A stretch of DNA of 64,000 bases from Pseudodesulfovibrio tunisiensis (GTDB lineage: Bacteria; Desulfobacterota; Desulfovibrionia; Desulfovibrionales; Desulfovibrionaceae). The stretch is from NCBI RefSeq assembly GCF_022809775.1, contig NZ_CP094380.1, forward strand, positions 2,827,501 to 2,891,500. Direction: 5' to 3'. Shown here piece after piece: positions 16,990 to 25,890 of this stretch (the stretch's first letter is position 1; every line of letters begins with the position of its first letter). Made by a program: the position numbers and the translations under genes. The notes beneath the pieces are model-generated. The model was given only the letters and a program-made list of their open reading frames with translations. It did not search any database and was not told the origin of the DNA.

Positions 16990-17535
16990 ATGGATAAAAG
17001 GGTTCTGCTGCATATCTGTTGCGGCCCGTGCGCCATCACCACTGTTCAGACGCTTCAGGACGAGGGGTACGAGGTCACGGGGCTGTTCTACAATCCCAAC
17101 ATTCATCCGCTTCAGGAATACCTGAAGCGGCGCGACGGATGTCTGGAAGTGGCCGAGCGCCTCGGCTTCAAGGTCATCGTGAAGGACGACGAATACCGTC
17201 CTCAGGACTGGGTGCGCGACATTGCCTTCCGGGAGAACAACCGCTGTTTCCACTGCTATTCAAGGCGTATGGAACGCACTTCGCAGATAGCGCGGCGCGG
17301 AGCCTTTTCCTTTTTCACCACCACGCTCCTGTATTCCAAATTCCAGAAGCATGACGAGATCGCCAGTCTTGGGCGCGATCTGGAAACCCCGAAATCCCGG
17401 TTCCTGTACCGGGATTTTCGCGAGGGCTGGAAGAGCGGCATCGAACAGTCCCGGGAGTGGGGCATCTATCGTCAGCAGTACTGCGGATGCCTGTTCAGCG
17501 AATACGAGCGGTATCACAAGGAACTCGGGGCATAA
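16990..17535 (+). CDS. queH: Epoxyqueuosine reductase QueH
   Basis: A 181-residue protein of the QueH (former DUF208) family, which reduces epoxyqueuosine to queuosine in tRNA anticodons in bacteria lacking QueG. It shows the expected cysteine motifs: vicinal CC in 'LLHICCGPCAI', 'NNRCFHCYSRRM' and 'QQYCGCLFSEY', which bind a 4Fe-4S cluster and a second metal site. Also visible is 'GLFYNPNIHPLQEY'. The ATG at 16990 starts just before the first motif; an upstream ATG at 16939 in frame adds non-family sequence. The next two genes follow with 1 and 3 bases between, suggesting an operon. Confidence 0.93.
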   Translation: MDKRVLLHICCGPCAITTVQTLQDEGYEVTGLFYNPNIHPLQEYLKRRDGCLEVAERLGFKVIVKDDEYRPQDWVRDIAFRENNRCFHCYSRRMERTSQIARRGAFSFFTTTLLYSKFQKHDEIASLGRDLETPKSRFLYRDFREGWKSGIEQSREWGIYRQQYCGCLFSEYERYHKELGA

Positions 17536-17536
17536 C

Positions 17537-17917
17537 ATGGTTCAGATCAAGTCCAGTCGCCTGTCCGTCCTGTTCAGGCGCGAGGTGGTTATTGTCGCGT
17601 TCGTGGCCGTGTCCGTGATCAACGGAATCATCACTGTTTCGCAGTTCGGCATGGATCAGGCCGGGCTGGCCAGTGCGCTGGCCGTGCTCGTGTATGCCGT
17701 GCTGGCCTTTTTCACGTGGAAACGCCAGCGGCTCGCCACGTGGGGGCTGGTCATCCTCATGCTGCTGAACAGCGTGAGTTCGGTGATGGGCGCACTGCGC
17801 AACATTCTGGCCGACTCGTCGGTTGAGCCGTTCACCAACATGCTGATCCTGATCACGGGATCGTATTTTGCGTACGGCGCGCTGCAACTCTTTCAGGATC
17901 GGGATTCCGGGAAATAG
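17537..17917 (+). CDS. Small four-helix integral membrane protein, unknown function
   Basis: A 126-residue protein with about four hydrophobic helices ('VVIVAFVAVSVINGIITV', 'LASALAVLVYAVLAFFTW', 'WGLVILMLLNSVSSVMGAL', 'NMLILITGSYFAYGALQL'). It starts one base after the queH stop and ends three bases before the next start, so it is part of that operon. No recognised family. Confidence 0.7.
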   Translation: MVQIKSSRLSVLFRREVVIVAFVAVSVINGIITVSQFGMDQAGLASALAVLVYAVLAFFTWKRQRLATWGLVILMLLNSVSSVMGALRNILADSSVEPFTNMLILITGSYFAYGALQLFQDRDSGK

Positions 17918-17920
17918 CGG

Positions 17921-19156
17921 GTGGGCAGAATCTACGGCGAATCCGTGGCGACCACGCCAGCCTTTCCCCAGGCGGCGCGGCCCGACAAGTCCGGCCCGGT
18001 GCGCAAAAGCGTTCCCCGGGGCCTGCTTCTGTACATTCACGTGCCGTTCTGCCGCAGCCGCTGCCATTACTGCACCTTTCATTCCCAGGCCTTCAAGCCG
18101 ACCACATTCGCGTGGTATCACAAGCTGCTGCTCGACGAGATCGCGCTCTGGGGCAAGCGCCTGAAAAGGCCGCTGCTCCGCACCGTGTATTTCGGGGGCG
18201 GCACGCCCAGCCTGATCCCGCCGCATCAGCTCGACCGGATCATGAAGGCGCTGCGTTCCGCGTTCTCCTTTCAGGACGGCATGGAAATCACGCTGGAGGC
18301 CAATCCTGATTCCGCCGCGGACATCAGCTATTTCCGGGCCTTGCAGAGCATGGGGATAAATCGGCTGTCCATGGGCGTGCAGAGCCTCGTGGACGCGGAA
18401 CTTGCCGCTCTCGGCCGTCCGCATTCCGCAGGCATGGCCATGCAGGCGTTCCAGCTTGCCCGGCAGGCCGGGTTCAACAACATCGGGCTGGACCTGATCT
18501 GGGGACTCCCCGGCCAGAAGCTCGCTGGCTGGCTGGCCCAGCTCAAGCAGATAACCGAGCTGCGGCCCGAGCACATTTCCGCCTACAACCTGACCATCGA
18601 GCCGGAAACCGTGTTCGGCAGGATGTGCGATTCCGGCGAACTGGTCCTGCCTTCCGAGACCGAGCAGGGCCGCATGTTCATCTACGGCGCGGAATATCTG
18701 GAGTCGTGCGGATACCTGCACTACGAGGTGTCCAACTTTGCGCGCATGGGCTTCATGTCCGTGCATAATTCCGGCTACTGGGACGGCTCCGACTATCTCG
18801 GGCTCGGTCCTTCGGCCGTGTCCACCATCGGCGGCCGCCGGTTTTCCAATCCCCGCTACATGGACGAGTACGACGCCTATGTGCGCGGCGGACTGGTGGG
18901 CATGGAATACGAGAATCTGTCCCTCACGGATCGGCTTCGGGAGACCGTGATGCTCAGTCTGCGCACCACCCGGGGGCTGGACCTCAAGGCGTTCCGCGAA
19001 ATGGCCGGATACGATCTGGTCAAGCGCAGGGAAGCTCTGGTCAGTGCCCTGCATCGGGAAAATCTTGTCCGCATCAGTCACGGCAGGCTGCGTCTCACCA
19101 AGAGCGGCATGCTGGTGTCCAACGTGATCATCAAGCGTCTGGTCTTCGAGGACTGA
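17921..19156 (+). CDS. hemW: HemW-like radical SAM protein (coproporphyrinogen III oxidase family)
   Basis: A 411-residue radical SAM enzyme. 'YIHVPFCRSRCHYCTFHS' carries the CxxxCxxC cluster motif, followed by 'VYFGGGTPSLIP', 'ITLEANPDS', 'INRLSMGVQSLVDAELAALG', 'GLDLIWGLPGQ' and 'AYNLTIEPETVFG'. This layout is that of HemW, now viewed as a heme chaperone, rather than HemN, the oxygen-independent coproporphyrinogen oxidase. The C-terminal HemN_C-like domain is present. It starts at GTG (17921), three bases after the preceding stop. About 25 residues of extra N-terminal sequence precede the first family-conserved strand. Confidence 0.88.
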   Translation: MGRIYGESVATTPAFPQAARPDKSGPVRKSVPRGLLLYIHVPFCRSRCHYCTFHSQAFKPTTFAWYHKLLLDEIALWGKRLKRPLLRTVYFGGGTPSLIPPHQLDRIMKALRSAFSFQDGMEITLEANPDSAADISYFRALQSMGINRLSMGVQSLVDAELAALGRPHSAGMAMQAFQLARQAGFNNIGLDLIWGLPGQKLAGWLAQLKQITELRPEHISAYNLTIEPETVFGRMCDSGELVLPSETEQGRMFIYGAEYLESCGYLHYEVSNFARMGFMSVHNSGYWDGSDYLGLGPSAVSTIGGRRFSNPRYMDEYDAYVRGGLVGMEYENLSLTDRLRETVMLSLRTTRGLDLKAFREMAGYDLVKRREALVSALHRENLVRISHGRLRLTKSGMLVSNVIIKRLVFED

Positions 19157-19253
19157 TCCCTTTCGGTCCCGGACAGCCATGTCTTGCGCCGTGCTTGCGC
19201 GAAATCCCGGGCAAATGTACGATTCCGGGATACGGCTGACCAAAGGGAGCGCC

Positions 19254-19763
19254 ATGCGAATCAACATACCCAGGGTTCACGGGGAAACGCCCAAGGAAAA
19301 AATCGTGCGCAGCCTGCTGCTGCTGCTCGTTTTCGCTGCCGTGGTGTGGGCGTTCACGGAAAACAACAAGCGGGTGATCCAGCGGCTGAACCGGGACAGC
19401 GCCGTGATGGACCAGACCGGCATGATGACGGACGAGGACAAGGATTTCGTCCGTTCCTTCATCAGGACGGTCAGGGACGAATTCGGCATCGTGGCCCGGG
19501 TTCAGGTCTTTGCCGGGCCTGTGGAGTCGCCCGAGGTGGATGCAAAGACCCTGTACATCGGGCTTTCCCCGGCGGAAGGACAGGCCGTGGTGGTGTTTCC
19601 GCCGCTGGTGCGCCGGGCCGTTGGCGAGGCATTCGTCGAATCTCTGACAACAGAACATTTTCTGCCGTCCTTTGACCGGGACGACTGGATACGGGAGCTG
19701 CAAATAGTGCTGACATTGATTTTCACGCAACTGACCGACATCGAGGGCGGTGAAGCCCAGTGA
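19254..19763 (+). CDS. Membrane-anchored protein of unknown function upstream of RNase HI
   Basis: A 169-residue protein with one hydrophobic helix near the N-terminus ('[18 protein letters not shown]') and a soluble, probably periplasmic, domain ('[18 protein letters not shown]', '[19 protein letters not shown]'). The start at 19254 follows AAAGGGAG; an upstream in-frame ATG (19179) adds residues that look non-coding. Its TGA overlaps the GTG of rnhA by four bases, so translation is coupled. The domain may be TPM-like, but this is not secure. Confidence 0.7.
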   Translation: MRINIPRVHGETPKEKIVRSLLLLLVFAAVVWAFTENNKRVIQRLNRDSAVMDQTGMMTDEDKDFVRSFIRTVRDEFGIVARVQVFAGPVESPEVDAKTLYIGLSPAEGQAVVVFPPLVRRAVGEAFVESLTTEHFLPSFDRDDWIRELQIVLTLIFTQLTDIEGGEAQ

Positions 19764-20215
19764 CCAGGGTGACCATCTACACGGACGGTTCCTGTCTGGG
19801 CAATCCCGGACCGGGCGGCTATGGCGCGGTGCTCGTCTACGGCGACAATCGCAAGGAGCTTTCGCAGGGCTACCGGAACACCACGAACAATCGCATGGAA
19901 CTCCTTGCCGTGATCACGGCGCTGGATTCCCTGACCCGTTCCTGTTCCGTGGATCTGTACACGGATTCCAAGTACGTGCAGCAGGCCATCACCAAGGACT
20001 GGCTCGGCAACTGGCAGAAGAACGGCTGGAAGACCTCGGCGAAGAAGCCGGTCAAGAATCAGGACCTCTGGCAGCGGCTTCTGCCGCTTATCAAAAAGCA
20101 CGACGTGTCCTTCCGCTGGGTCAAGGGGCATGCCGGACACCCGGAAAACGAACGGTGCGACGATCTTGCCCGCACTGCCGCCTCCGGGAGCTATCTGCTC
20201 GACGATCAGCAGTAG
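19760..20215 (+). CDS. rnhA: Ribonuclease HI
   Basis: A 151-residue RNase HI, which cuts the RNA strand of RNA-DNA hybrids during replication and R-loop removal. All catalytic residues are visible: Asp in '[15 protein letters not shown]', Glu in '[10 protein letters not shown]', Asp in 'DLYTDSKYV', and the last Asp in '[12 protein letters not shown]'. The flexible-loop His is in '[10 protein letters not shown]'. The length is close to the standard enzyme. It starts at GTG inside the previous gene's stop codon (GTGA overlap). Confidence 0.96.
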   Translation: MTRVTIYTDGSCLGNPGPGGYGAVLVYGDNRKELSQGYRNTTNNRMELLAVITALDSLTRSCSVDLYTDSKYVQQAITKDWLGNWQKNGWKTSAKKPVKNQDLWQRLLPLIKKHDVSFRWVKGHAGHPENERCDDLARTAASGSYLLDDQQ

Positions 20216-20309
20216 CGGGGCCTTGCTGGCGGGCGAAACGGTTGCAATCGGCAGCACAGGGAGTATCCTGCGGGAAAACATGGTGGATATCCCCGAAAAG
20301 GAACCTGTG

Positions 20310-21563
20310 ATGAATGAATCGCGTACCATTCTGCTTGTGGAGGACAGCCGGTTTTTCGGTACCATGGTCAAGCGCCGGATCGAGCAGGAGCTTGATCTGG
20401 GTGTGGTCTGGCTGGAAAATCATGCCGAGACGCGCAAGGTCCTTGATGGCGGGGAGCACGAATTCATGGGTGCGCTTCTGGACCTGACACTGCCGGACGC
20501 ACCCAATGGCGAGGTCGTGCAGACCGTGCTGGAACATGGCATTCCGGTGATCATCTTCACCGGCGGGTTCAGCGGCGAGTGGCGCGACCGTTTCCTCTCA
20601 TGGAACATCGTGGACTACATCCTCAAGGATTCCCCGGCCTGCGTGGATACCCTGATATCCACTCTGAGGCGGCTGCGCAGGAATCGCAAGGTCACCATTC
20701 TGGTCGTGGACGATTCCCAGTCCACGGGAGATGCCGTTGCCGGGCTGTTGCAGACCCACATGTACCGCACCCTGCGGGCGGACGACGGGCGCGAGGCGCT
20801 GGAAGTCGTGGCCGAACATCCCGAGATCCGGATGGTCATCACCGACTACGAGATGCCGAACATGAACGGATTCGAGCTGGTGCGCGCCCTGCGCGAGCAG
20901 CGCGACAAGGACGATCTCGCCATCATCGGCATGTCCGCTGCCGACGATCCGCTTCTGTCCGCCAGATTCATCAAGAGCGGGGCCAGCGATTTTCTGGCCA
21001 AGCCGTTTCAGGTGGAGGAATTCCATTGTCGCGTGGACCACAACGTCGACCTCGTGGAACAGATCGCCCTGATTCGCGATCTGTCCAACCGCGACCATCT
21101 GACCCGGCTGTTCAACCGCCGCTACCTTTTCGACAATGCGGACCGGTTCTTCAGGTCCGTGGAAGCCGCTGGCCAGTCCGTGTGCGTGTCCATGATCGAC
21201 ATCGACCATTTCAAGTCGGTGAACGACACCTATGGCCATGATGCCGGGGACGTGGTGCTCAGGCAGGTGGCCGAGCTGCTGACCGTGGCGTTTGCGCCCG
21301 GAGACATGGTCTGCCGGTTCGGGGGCGAGGAATTCTGCGTGCTGTCGGCCCATGGTTCGGCCCGAGAGGCCCCGGCCCGGCTGGAGAGCCTGCGTCGCAG
21401 CGTGGAGCGCGCCGTCATCCCGGCCGGGGACGATTCCATCCGGGTCACGGCCAGCATCGGCTGCTGCACCGAGCCGGACGAACTGGACAACATGATCAAG
21501 GTCGCGGACCAGCGGCTGTATCAGGCCAAGGAAACCGGACGCAACAAGGTGGTGAGCGGCTGA
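20310..21563 (+). CDS. Response regulator with two receiver domains and a GGDEF diguanylate cyclase domain
   Basis: 417 residues. The first receiver (about 5-125) has 'ILLVEDSRFFG' and 'ALLDLTLPDA'; the second (about 130-250) has 'ILVVDDSQSTG' and 'MVITDYEMPNMNG'. The GGDEF domain (about 255-415) has 'DHLTRLFNRRYL', 'MIDIDHFKSVNDTYGHDAGD' and the active-site 'CRFGGEEFCVLS', so cyclic di-GMP synthesis is expected on phosphorylation. No RxxD inhibitory site is obvious. AAAGGA lies before the chosen ATG at 20310; an ATG at 20280 is an alternative. A cognate kinase is not adjacent, but many kinases lie within 20 kb. Confidence 0.93.
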   Translation: MNESRTILLVEDSRFFGTMVKRRIEQELDLGVVWLENHAETRKVLDGGEHEFMGALLDLTLPDAPNGEVVQTVLEHGIPVIIFTGGFSGEWRDRFLSWNIVDYILKDSPACVDTLISTLRRLRRNRKVTILVVDDSQSTGDAVAGLLQTHMYRTLRADDGREALEVVAEHPEIRMVITDYEMPNMNGFELVRALREQRDKDDLAIIGMSAADDPLLSARFIKSGASDFLAKPFQVEEFHCRVDHNVDLVEQIALIRDLSNRDHLTRLFNRRYLFDNADRFFRSVEAAGQSVCVSMIDIDHFKSVNDTYGHDAGDVVLRQVAELLTVAFAPGDMVCRFGGEEFCVLSAHGSAREAPARLESLRRSVERAVIPAGDDSIRVTASIGCCTEPDELDNMIKVADQRLYQAKETGRNKVVSG

Positions 21564-21638
21564 TCCGGCACGCAACGCGCTGCTGGCGTCCGGTCCGGTT
21601 GAATGGTAGACCCCTCCCTCATCCCAAGGAGGCAGGAC

Positions 21639-21845
21639 ATGGAAGAACGCGTGGAACGTCTGGAAGCGCTGGTTGCGCTTCAGGATCGGAGTCTGGAAAA
21701 GCTGAACGAGGTGCTGTCCGACCAGCAGCTCGAAATCAGTGAACTCAAGCGGCAGGTCAAGCTGCTGGCGGGCAAGGTGCGCGAACTGCGCATGTCTGCC
21801 GACGAGCAGATTCAGGATGTGCCGCCCCCGCATTACAATGGCTGA
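21639..21845 (+). CDS. slyX: SlyX family protein
   Basis: A 68-residue coiled coil ('MEERVERLEALVALQDRSLE' at its start) with the family's C-terminal 'PPPHY' signature. An AAGGAGG ribosome site seven bases upstream fixes the ATG at 21639 rather than the in-frame ATG at 21603. SlyX proteins are widespread in proteobacteria; their biochemical role is not established. Confidence 0.85.
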   Translation: MEERVERLEALVALQDRSLEKLNEVLSDQQLEISELKRQVKLLAGKVRELRMSADEQIQDVPPPHYNG

Positions 21846-21896
21846 CCCCGCAGGATCGGCAACTTGACGGATTCAGCATAACCCACGGAATGAATT

Positions 21897-22406
21897 ATGA
21901 CACTTTCGGCTCGTGAAGTTATCGATCTCCTCGGCCTTCAACCGCATCCCGAAGAGGGCGGCTTTTTCAGGGAAACCTACAGGGCCGGGGAATCCGTCCC
22001 CCTTGCCGGGCTGCCGGACCGCTATCCCGGGGAGCGCAATCACTGCACGGCCATCTACTACCTGCTCACGCCTGAAACCTGCTCGCACATGCACCGGTTG
22101 CGCACGGACGAAATCTTTCACTTCTACGTGGGCGATCCCTGCGAAATGCTTCAGCTCCATCCGGACGGCTCGGGCGAGGTGGTGATTCTGGGCCACGACA
22201 TCCGGCAGGGCCAGCGGCCGCAGGTCGTGGTGCCGCGCGGATCGTGGCAGGGCATGCGCCTGCTGCCCGGCGGCGCGTTCGGCCTCATGGGCTGCACCGT
22301 GGCCCCGGGTTTCGATTTCGCGGATTACGAACACGGCGATCGGACTTTGCTTGCCGCCGATCATCCCGCGTTCGAGGACCGCATCATTCGCCTGACTGCG
22401 CCCTAG
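21897..22406 (+). CDS. Cupin-fold DUF985 family protein
   Basis: A 169-residue single-domain cupin. 'EEGGFFRETYR' near the N-terminus, 'TAIYYLLTPETCSHMHRL' and 'DEIFHFYVGDP' match the DUF985 pattern, as does 'VVVPRGSWQGMRL' with 'GCTVAPGFDFADYE'. The family binds small ligands or sugars; its reaction is unproven. It stands alone. The 253-base gap that follows (22407-22659) shows no gene. Confidence 0.85.
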   Translation: MTLSAREVIDLLGLQPHPEEGGFFRETYRAGESVPLAGLPDRYPGERNHCTAIYYLLTPETCSHMHRLRTDEIFHFYVGDPCEMLQLHPDGSGEVVILGHDIRQGQRPQVVVPRGSWQGMRLLPGGAFGLMGCTVAPGFDFADYEHGDRTLLAADHPAFEDRIIRLTAP

Positions 22407-22659
22407 CCCAAGGTCCTGAGCACGTCCTGCGCATGGCCTTGCGTGTTCCCGCCAGCCCTGAGATTCCCTTGCACCTCGTGTTCCGCCGTTTTTGATCGCG
22501 CGGCGTTTTCTTCTTTGTTCGACGGACTGCCGGCCCTTGGTCGGGCTGGGGCTGGACCGTGGGCAAATCCCGGCTTCTTGCCTTTTACAGGCTTCCCTAT
22601 TACACGAAAATGAAAAATGCCCGCAGGGCGTATATTCAATTTTTCGGGGGCCGTGTTCC

Positions 22660-23880
22660 ATGTTGCGTGTGTTGCGCCATCTATTTCTGTTCGTCGTCGT
22701 GAGCCTGCTTTTCGCTTGCGAGCCCGGCGACAAGGCCAAGGAGAGGGCGGACAGGGTTCCCGGGGTCTCGGCCACGGAGATTCGGCTGGGATCGTCCCTG
22801 GCCATCACGGGGCATGCCGGATATCTGGGCACCCAGACCCTGCGCGGGGCCATGGCCTGCATCCGCAGCGTCAACGAAAGCGGCGGGGTGCACGGCAGAA
22901 GACTCACGGTGCTGGCCGAGGACGATTTCTACGATCCCCCGCAATGTCTGGCCAACACCCAGCGTTTCATCATTGAAAACGACGTGTTCGCCCTGTTCTG
23001 CTACGTGGGCACACCCACCACGGTGAAAATCCTGCCCCTGCTCGAAGAGGCGAAAATCCCTCTGGTTGGCGTGTTCACCGGCGCCAATGCCCTGCGCGAG
23101 CCCTTCAATCCCTACATCATCAACATCCGTGCGTCGTATTATCAGGAGACGCAGGCCGCGGTGCGCCATCTGGTCAAGGACCTGGGCCTGCGCCGCATCG
23201 CCGTGTTCTACCAGTTCGACGCCTACGGGTTCGACGGGCTCGTGGGCACGGAACTGGCGCTCAAGGAATTTCGCATGGAGCCGGTGGGACGCGGTTCCTA
23301 CGTGCGCGGCACCCGCAACGTGACCGACGGGCTGGAGCGCATCATTCGTTCCCGGGCCGAGGCCGTGGTCATGGTCGGCACCTACGGTGCGTGCGCCCAG
23401 TTCATCCGTTCGGCGGAGGACCGGGGCTTCAACCCGATCTTTTACAACGTTTCCTTTGTGGGCGCCGAGGAACTGGCCCGGCGGCTCGGGCCGGAATACC
23501 ATGCCCGGGTGATCATGTCCCAGGTCGTGCCTCCGCCGCCCGAGGACGGCAGGGGCGGGCCGGGCGATGCCGCCGCGGAATACGTGCGGCTGCTCGGAAA
23601 ATACTATCCCGAGGACCCCCCGAGTTTCGTGGGGCTGGAAGGCTTTCTGAACGCCAGGATTCTGGTGGAGGGGCTGCGCAAGGCCGGGCCCGACCTGACC
23701 CGTCCCGGATTCATCCGTGCCATTCGTTCCATCCGCAAGTACTCCCTTGGCCGCGACATGGTCATCACTTTCGGTCCCGAGGACCATCAGGGTTCGGACG
23801 CGGTACATTTCACCGTGCTGGAGCATGGCAGGTTCGTGCCTTTCGAGGACTGGAGCGTGCTTGAGCAGGGAGGGCGCTGA
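22660..23880 (+). CDS. Periplasmic-binding lipoprotein (branched-chain amino acid type, Peripla_BP_6)
   Basis: A 406-residue protein with a lipoprotein signal ('LFLFVVVSLLFACEPG'). The two-lobed Leu/Ile/Val-binding fold shows 'EIRLGSSLAITGHAGYLG', 'RGAMACIRSVNESGGVHG', 'VFALFCYVGTPTTVKILPLL', 'RIAVFYQFDAYGFDG' and 'AEAVVMVGTYGACAQFI'. Instead of transporter genes, a sensor kinase follows 2 bases after the stop and then a response regulator. The three probably form a sensory unit in which this lipoprotein presents a small molecule to the kinase. The chosen start fits the signal peptide; upstream in-frame sequence does not look coding. Confidence 0.88.
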   Translation: MLRVLRHLFLFVVVSLLFACEPGDKAKERADRVPGVSATEIRLGSSLAITGHAGYLGTQTLRGAMACIRSVNESGGVHGRRLTVLAEDDFYDPPQCLANTQRFIIENDVFALFCYVGTPTTVKILPLLEEAKIPLVGVFTGANALREPFNPYIINIRASYYQETQAAVRHLVKDLGLRRIAVFYQFDAYGFDGLVGTELALKEFRMEPVGRGSYVRGTRNVTDGLERIIRSRAEAVVMVGTYGACAQFIRSAEDRGFNPIFYNVSFVGAEELARRLGPEYHARVIMSQVVPPPPEDGRGGPGDAAAEYVRLLGKYYPEDPPSFVGLEGFLNARILVEGLRKAGPDLTRPGFIRAIRSIRKYSLGRDMVITFGPEDHQGSDAVHFTVLEHGRFVPFEDWSVLEQGGR

Positions 23881-23882
23881 CC

Positions 23883-25883
23883 ATGTCCCGCATGCACGGC
23901 ATCAAGGACAGGTTTCATCGCATCGCCCTGCGCAACAAGCTCATGGCCTCCATGCTGCTGGCCGTGATGTTCATCAGCGTGGCCATTGCGTTCGTGGCGC
24001 GCGGCATTCTGGTCACGTCCCTGACCAGCGAGCTGGAAATGCGCGGCAGCGCCATAGCCCATTCCGTGGCCGAACGCGGCGGCAGCTACATTCTGGACCA
24101 CAAGATGCCCCAGCTTCTGGCACTGATATTCGACGAGGCCCGGCTGCAGCAGCGCAAGCATCTGGTGTCCTACATTTTCGTGGAGGACCAGAACAGCCGG
24201 GTGCTGGCCCACACCATGACCCGGCGGCTGCCGTCCATTCTGCTGGCGCACAAGATTCCGGCGGGCAGCAACAAGAGCGTGAAGAAGCTGTCCGTGGAGG
24301 GCGAACCCGTTCTGGATATCGCCGTGGCCATCAACGAGGGGCTGTACCGCGTGGGCGTGGTGCACGTGGGGCTGAACCAGAAGCACATCGACAGTCTGGT
24401 GGGCAAGCTCAGAACCGCGTTTCTCGGGTTCATTTCCCTTGTGATCATCATCACCGCGTTCCTGAGCAGTTGGGTGACCAGCAACATCACCCAGCCCGTG
24501 GCCGACCTGACCCGGATCGCGGATCAGATCAGCCGGGGAAATTTCGACATTCCGTCCACTCTGGGGTCGCAGGACGACTGGGACACGTCCCAGTGCCCGG
24601 CCTATCACGACACGGACCTGCCGTGCTGGCATCTGGACCAGTCCCTGGGCAGGGAGGGGAATCCCCGCCCCCTGCACCGGACCTGCGCCAAGTGCATGTT
24701 CTACCGCAAGCGCGAGGGCGACGAGGTGGTCCAGCTCACGGACGCGTTCCGCAACATGGTCTGGTCCATCAAGCTGTACCGTCACCGGCTGCGCGAGTCC
24801 GAGGAAAAATACCGCTCCCTGTTCGACAGCGGTCCGGACCCCATCTTCGTGGTCGGGTGCGAGGGCGGACGCATCAAGGACGCCAATCCCCGGGCCGTGG
24901 AGCTGTACGGCTATTCCCGTCGCGAGCTGGTGGGCATGCCGTTCGTGTCCCTCGGCCCCGAGCACAATACCCAGTGTCTGGAATACTTTCATGACGGCGA
25001 GGGGCACGGGTGCGTGTATTATCCCAAGCTCATGCACTACAAGAAGGGCGGCAAGCCGTTTTTCGTGAACATGCACGCCTGCCCGATCTCCTATCGGGGG
25101 CATCACGCCATCATCATTGCCGTGGCCGACATCACCGAAGTCATTGAAAAGGATGCGCAGGTGATTCAGGCAGGCAAGATGAAGTCGCTTGGCGAGATGA
25201 GTGCGGGCATAGCCCACGAGATCAACCAGCCCCTGAATGCCATCAAGATGGGCAGCGAATTCCTGTGCATGATGTCGGAGCAGGGGGTGGCCGTACCCAA
25301 GGCCGAATATGAGGAAGTGGTCCGGGAGATCAGCGTGCAGGTGGATCGTGCTTCCGAGATCATCAACACCTTGCGGGCATTCGGCAGGAAATCCGACCTG
25401 ATCGCGGAAAAGGCGGACCTGAACCGGGCCGTGCGCGCTGCCCTGTCCATTCTCAAGAGGCAGTTCGAGCTGGACGACATCCGCTTCGGGCTGGAGTTCA
25501 CGGAGCCGTTGGCCTCGGTCGTGGCGCACGAGAATCGGTTGCAGCAGGTCTTCTTCAATCTGGTGACCAATGCCCGGGACGCCATCGACGATGTGAGCCG
25601 CCCGGGGCAGGAGGGGGCGGAACGGACCATCTTCATCCGTACGGGGCAGGAGCACGGGCATGTGTTTGCCGAGGTTGCGGATTCCGGCGGCGGGATTTCC
25701 GAAGAGGCGAGGAGCAGGATTTTCGAACCCTTTTACACCACCAAGGAAACCGGTCAGGGCATGGGCCTTGGCCTTGCCATCACCTATGGAATCGTCAAGG
25801 ATTATGGTGGGACGATAGATATCGGCGACCGAAAAGGCGGCGGCGCGGTGTTCCGCGTCGAGTTCCCCGCCGCAGACAAGTGA
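23883..25883 (+). CDS. Membrane sensor histidine kinase with HAMP, Cys-rich insert and PAS domain
   Basis: 666 residues. It has a transmembrane helix (about 20-42), a periplasmic domain, a second helix (about 178-200) and a HAMP linker. An unusual cysteine segment follows (about 236-272: 'SQCPAYHDTDLPCWH' then 'RTCAKCMFYRK'), then a PAS domain (about 305-425), HisKA with 'GIAHEINQPLNAIK' (His445), and an HATPase with 'FFNLVTNARDAIDD' and 'GMGLGLAITYGIV'. It autophosphorylates and passes phosphate to the REC-STAS protein encoded 7 bases downstream. The four-cysteine/CW segment resembles small cysteine domains seen in deltaproteobacterial sensors and may bind a metal or sense redox. That is inference. 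Confidence 0.92.
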   Translation: MSRMHGIKDRFHRIALRNKLMASMLLAVMFISVAIAFVARGILVTSLTSELEMRGSAIAHSVAERGGSYILDHKMPQLLALIFDEARLQQRKHLVSYIFVEDQNSRVLAHTMTRRLPSILLAHKIPAGSNKSVKKLSVEGEPVLDIAVAINEGLYRVGVVHVGLNQKHIDSLVGKLRTAFLGFISLVIIITAFLSSWVTSNITQPVADLTRIADQISRGNFDIPSTLGSQDDWDTSQCPAYHDTDLPCWHLDQSLGREGNPRPLHRTCAKCMFYRKREGDEVVQLTDAFRNMVWSIKLYRHRLRESEEKYRSLFDSGPDPIFVVGCEGGRIKDANPRAVELYGYSRRELVGMPFVSLGPEHNTQCLEYFHDGEGHGCVYYPKLMHYKKGGKPFFVNMHACPISYRGHHAIIIAVADITEVIEKDAQVIQAGKMKSLGEMSAGIAHEINQPLNAIKMGSEFLCMMSEQGVAVPKAEYEEVVREISVQVDRASEIINTLRAFGRKSDLIAEKADLNRAVRAALSILKRQFELDDIRFGLEFTEPLASVVAHENRLQQVFFNLVTNARDAIDDVSRPGQEGAERTIFIRTGQEHGHVFAEVADSGGGISEEARSRIFEPFYTTKETGQGMGLGLAITYGIVKDYGGTIDIGDRKGGGAVFRVEFPAADK

Positions 25884-25890
25884 GGACAAC

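Noticed and set aside
17495..19267. A 590-residue minus-strand ORF
   Set aside because: Antisense to the HemW-like gene and the small membrane protein gene, with no domain features.
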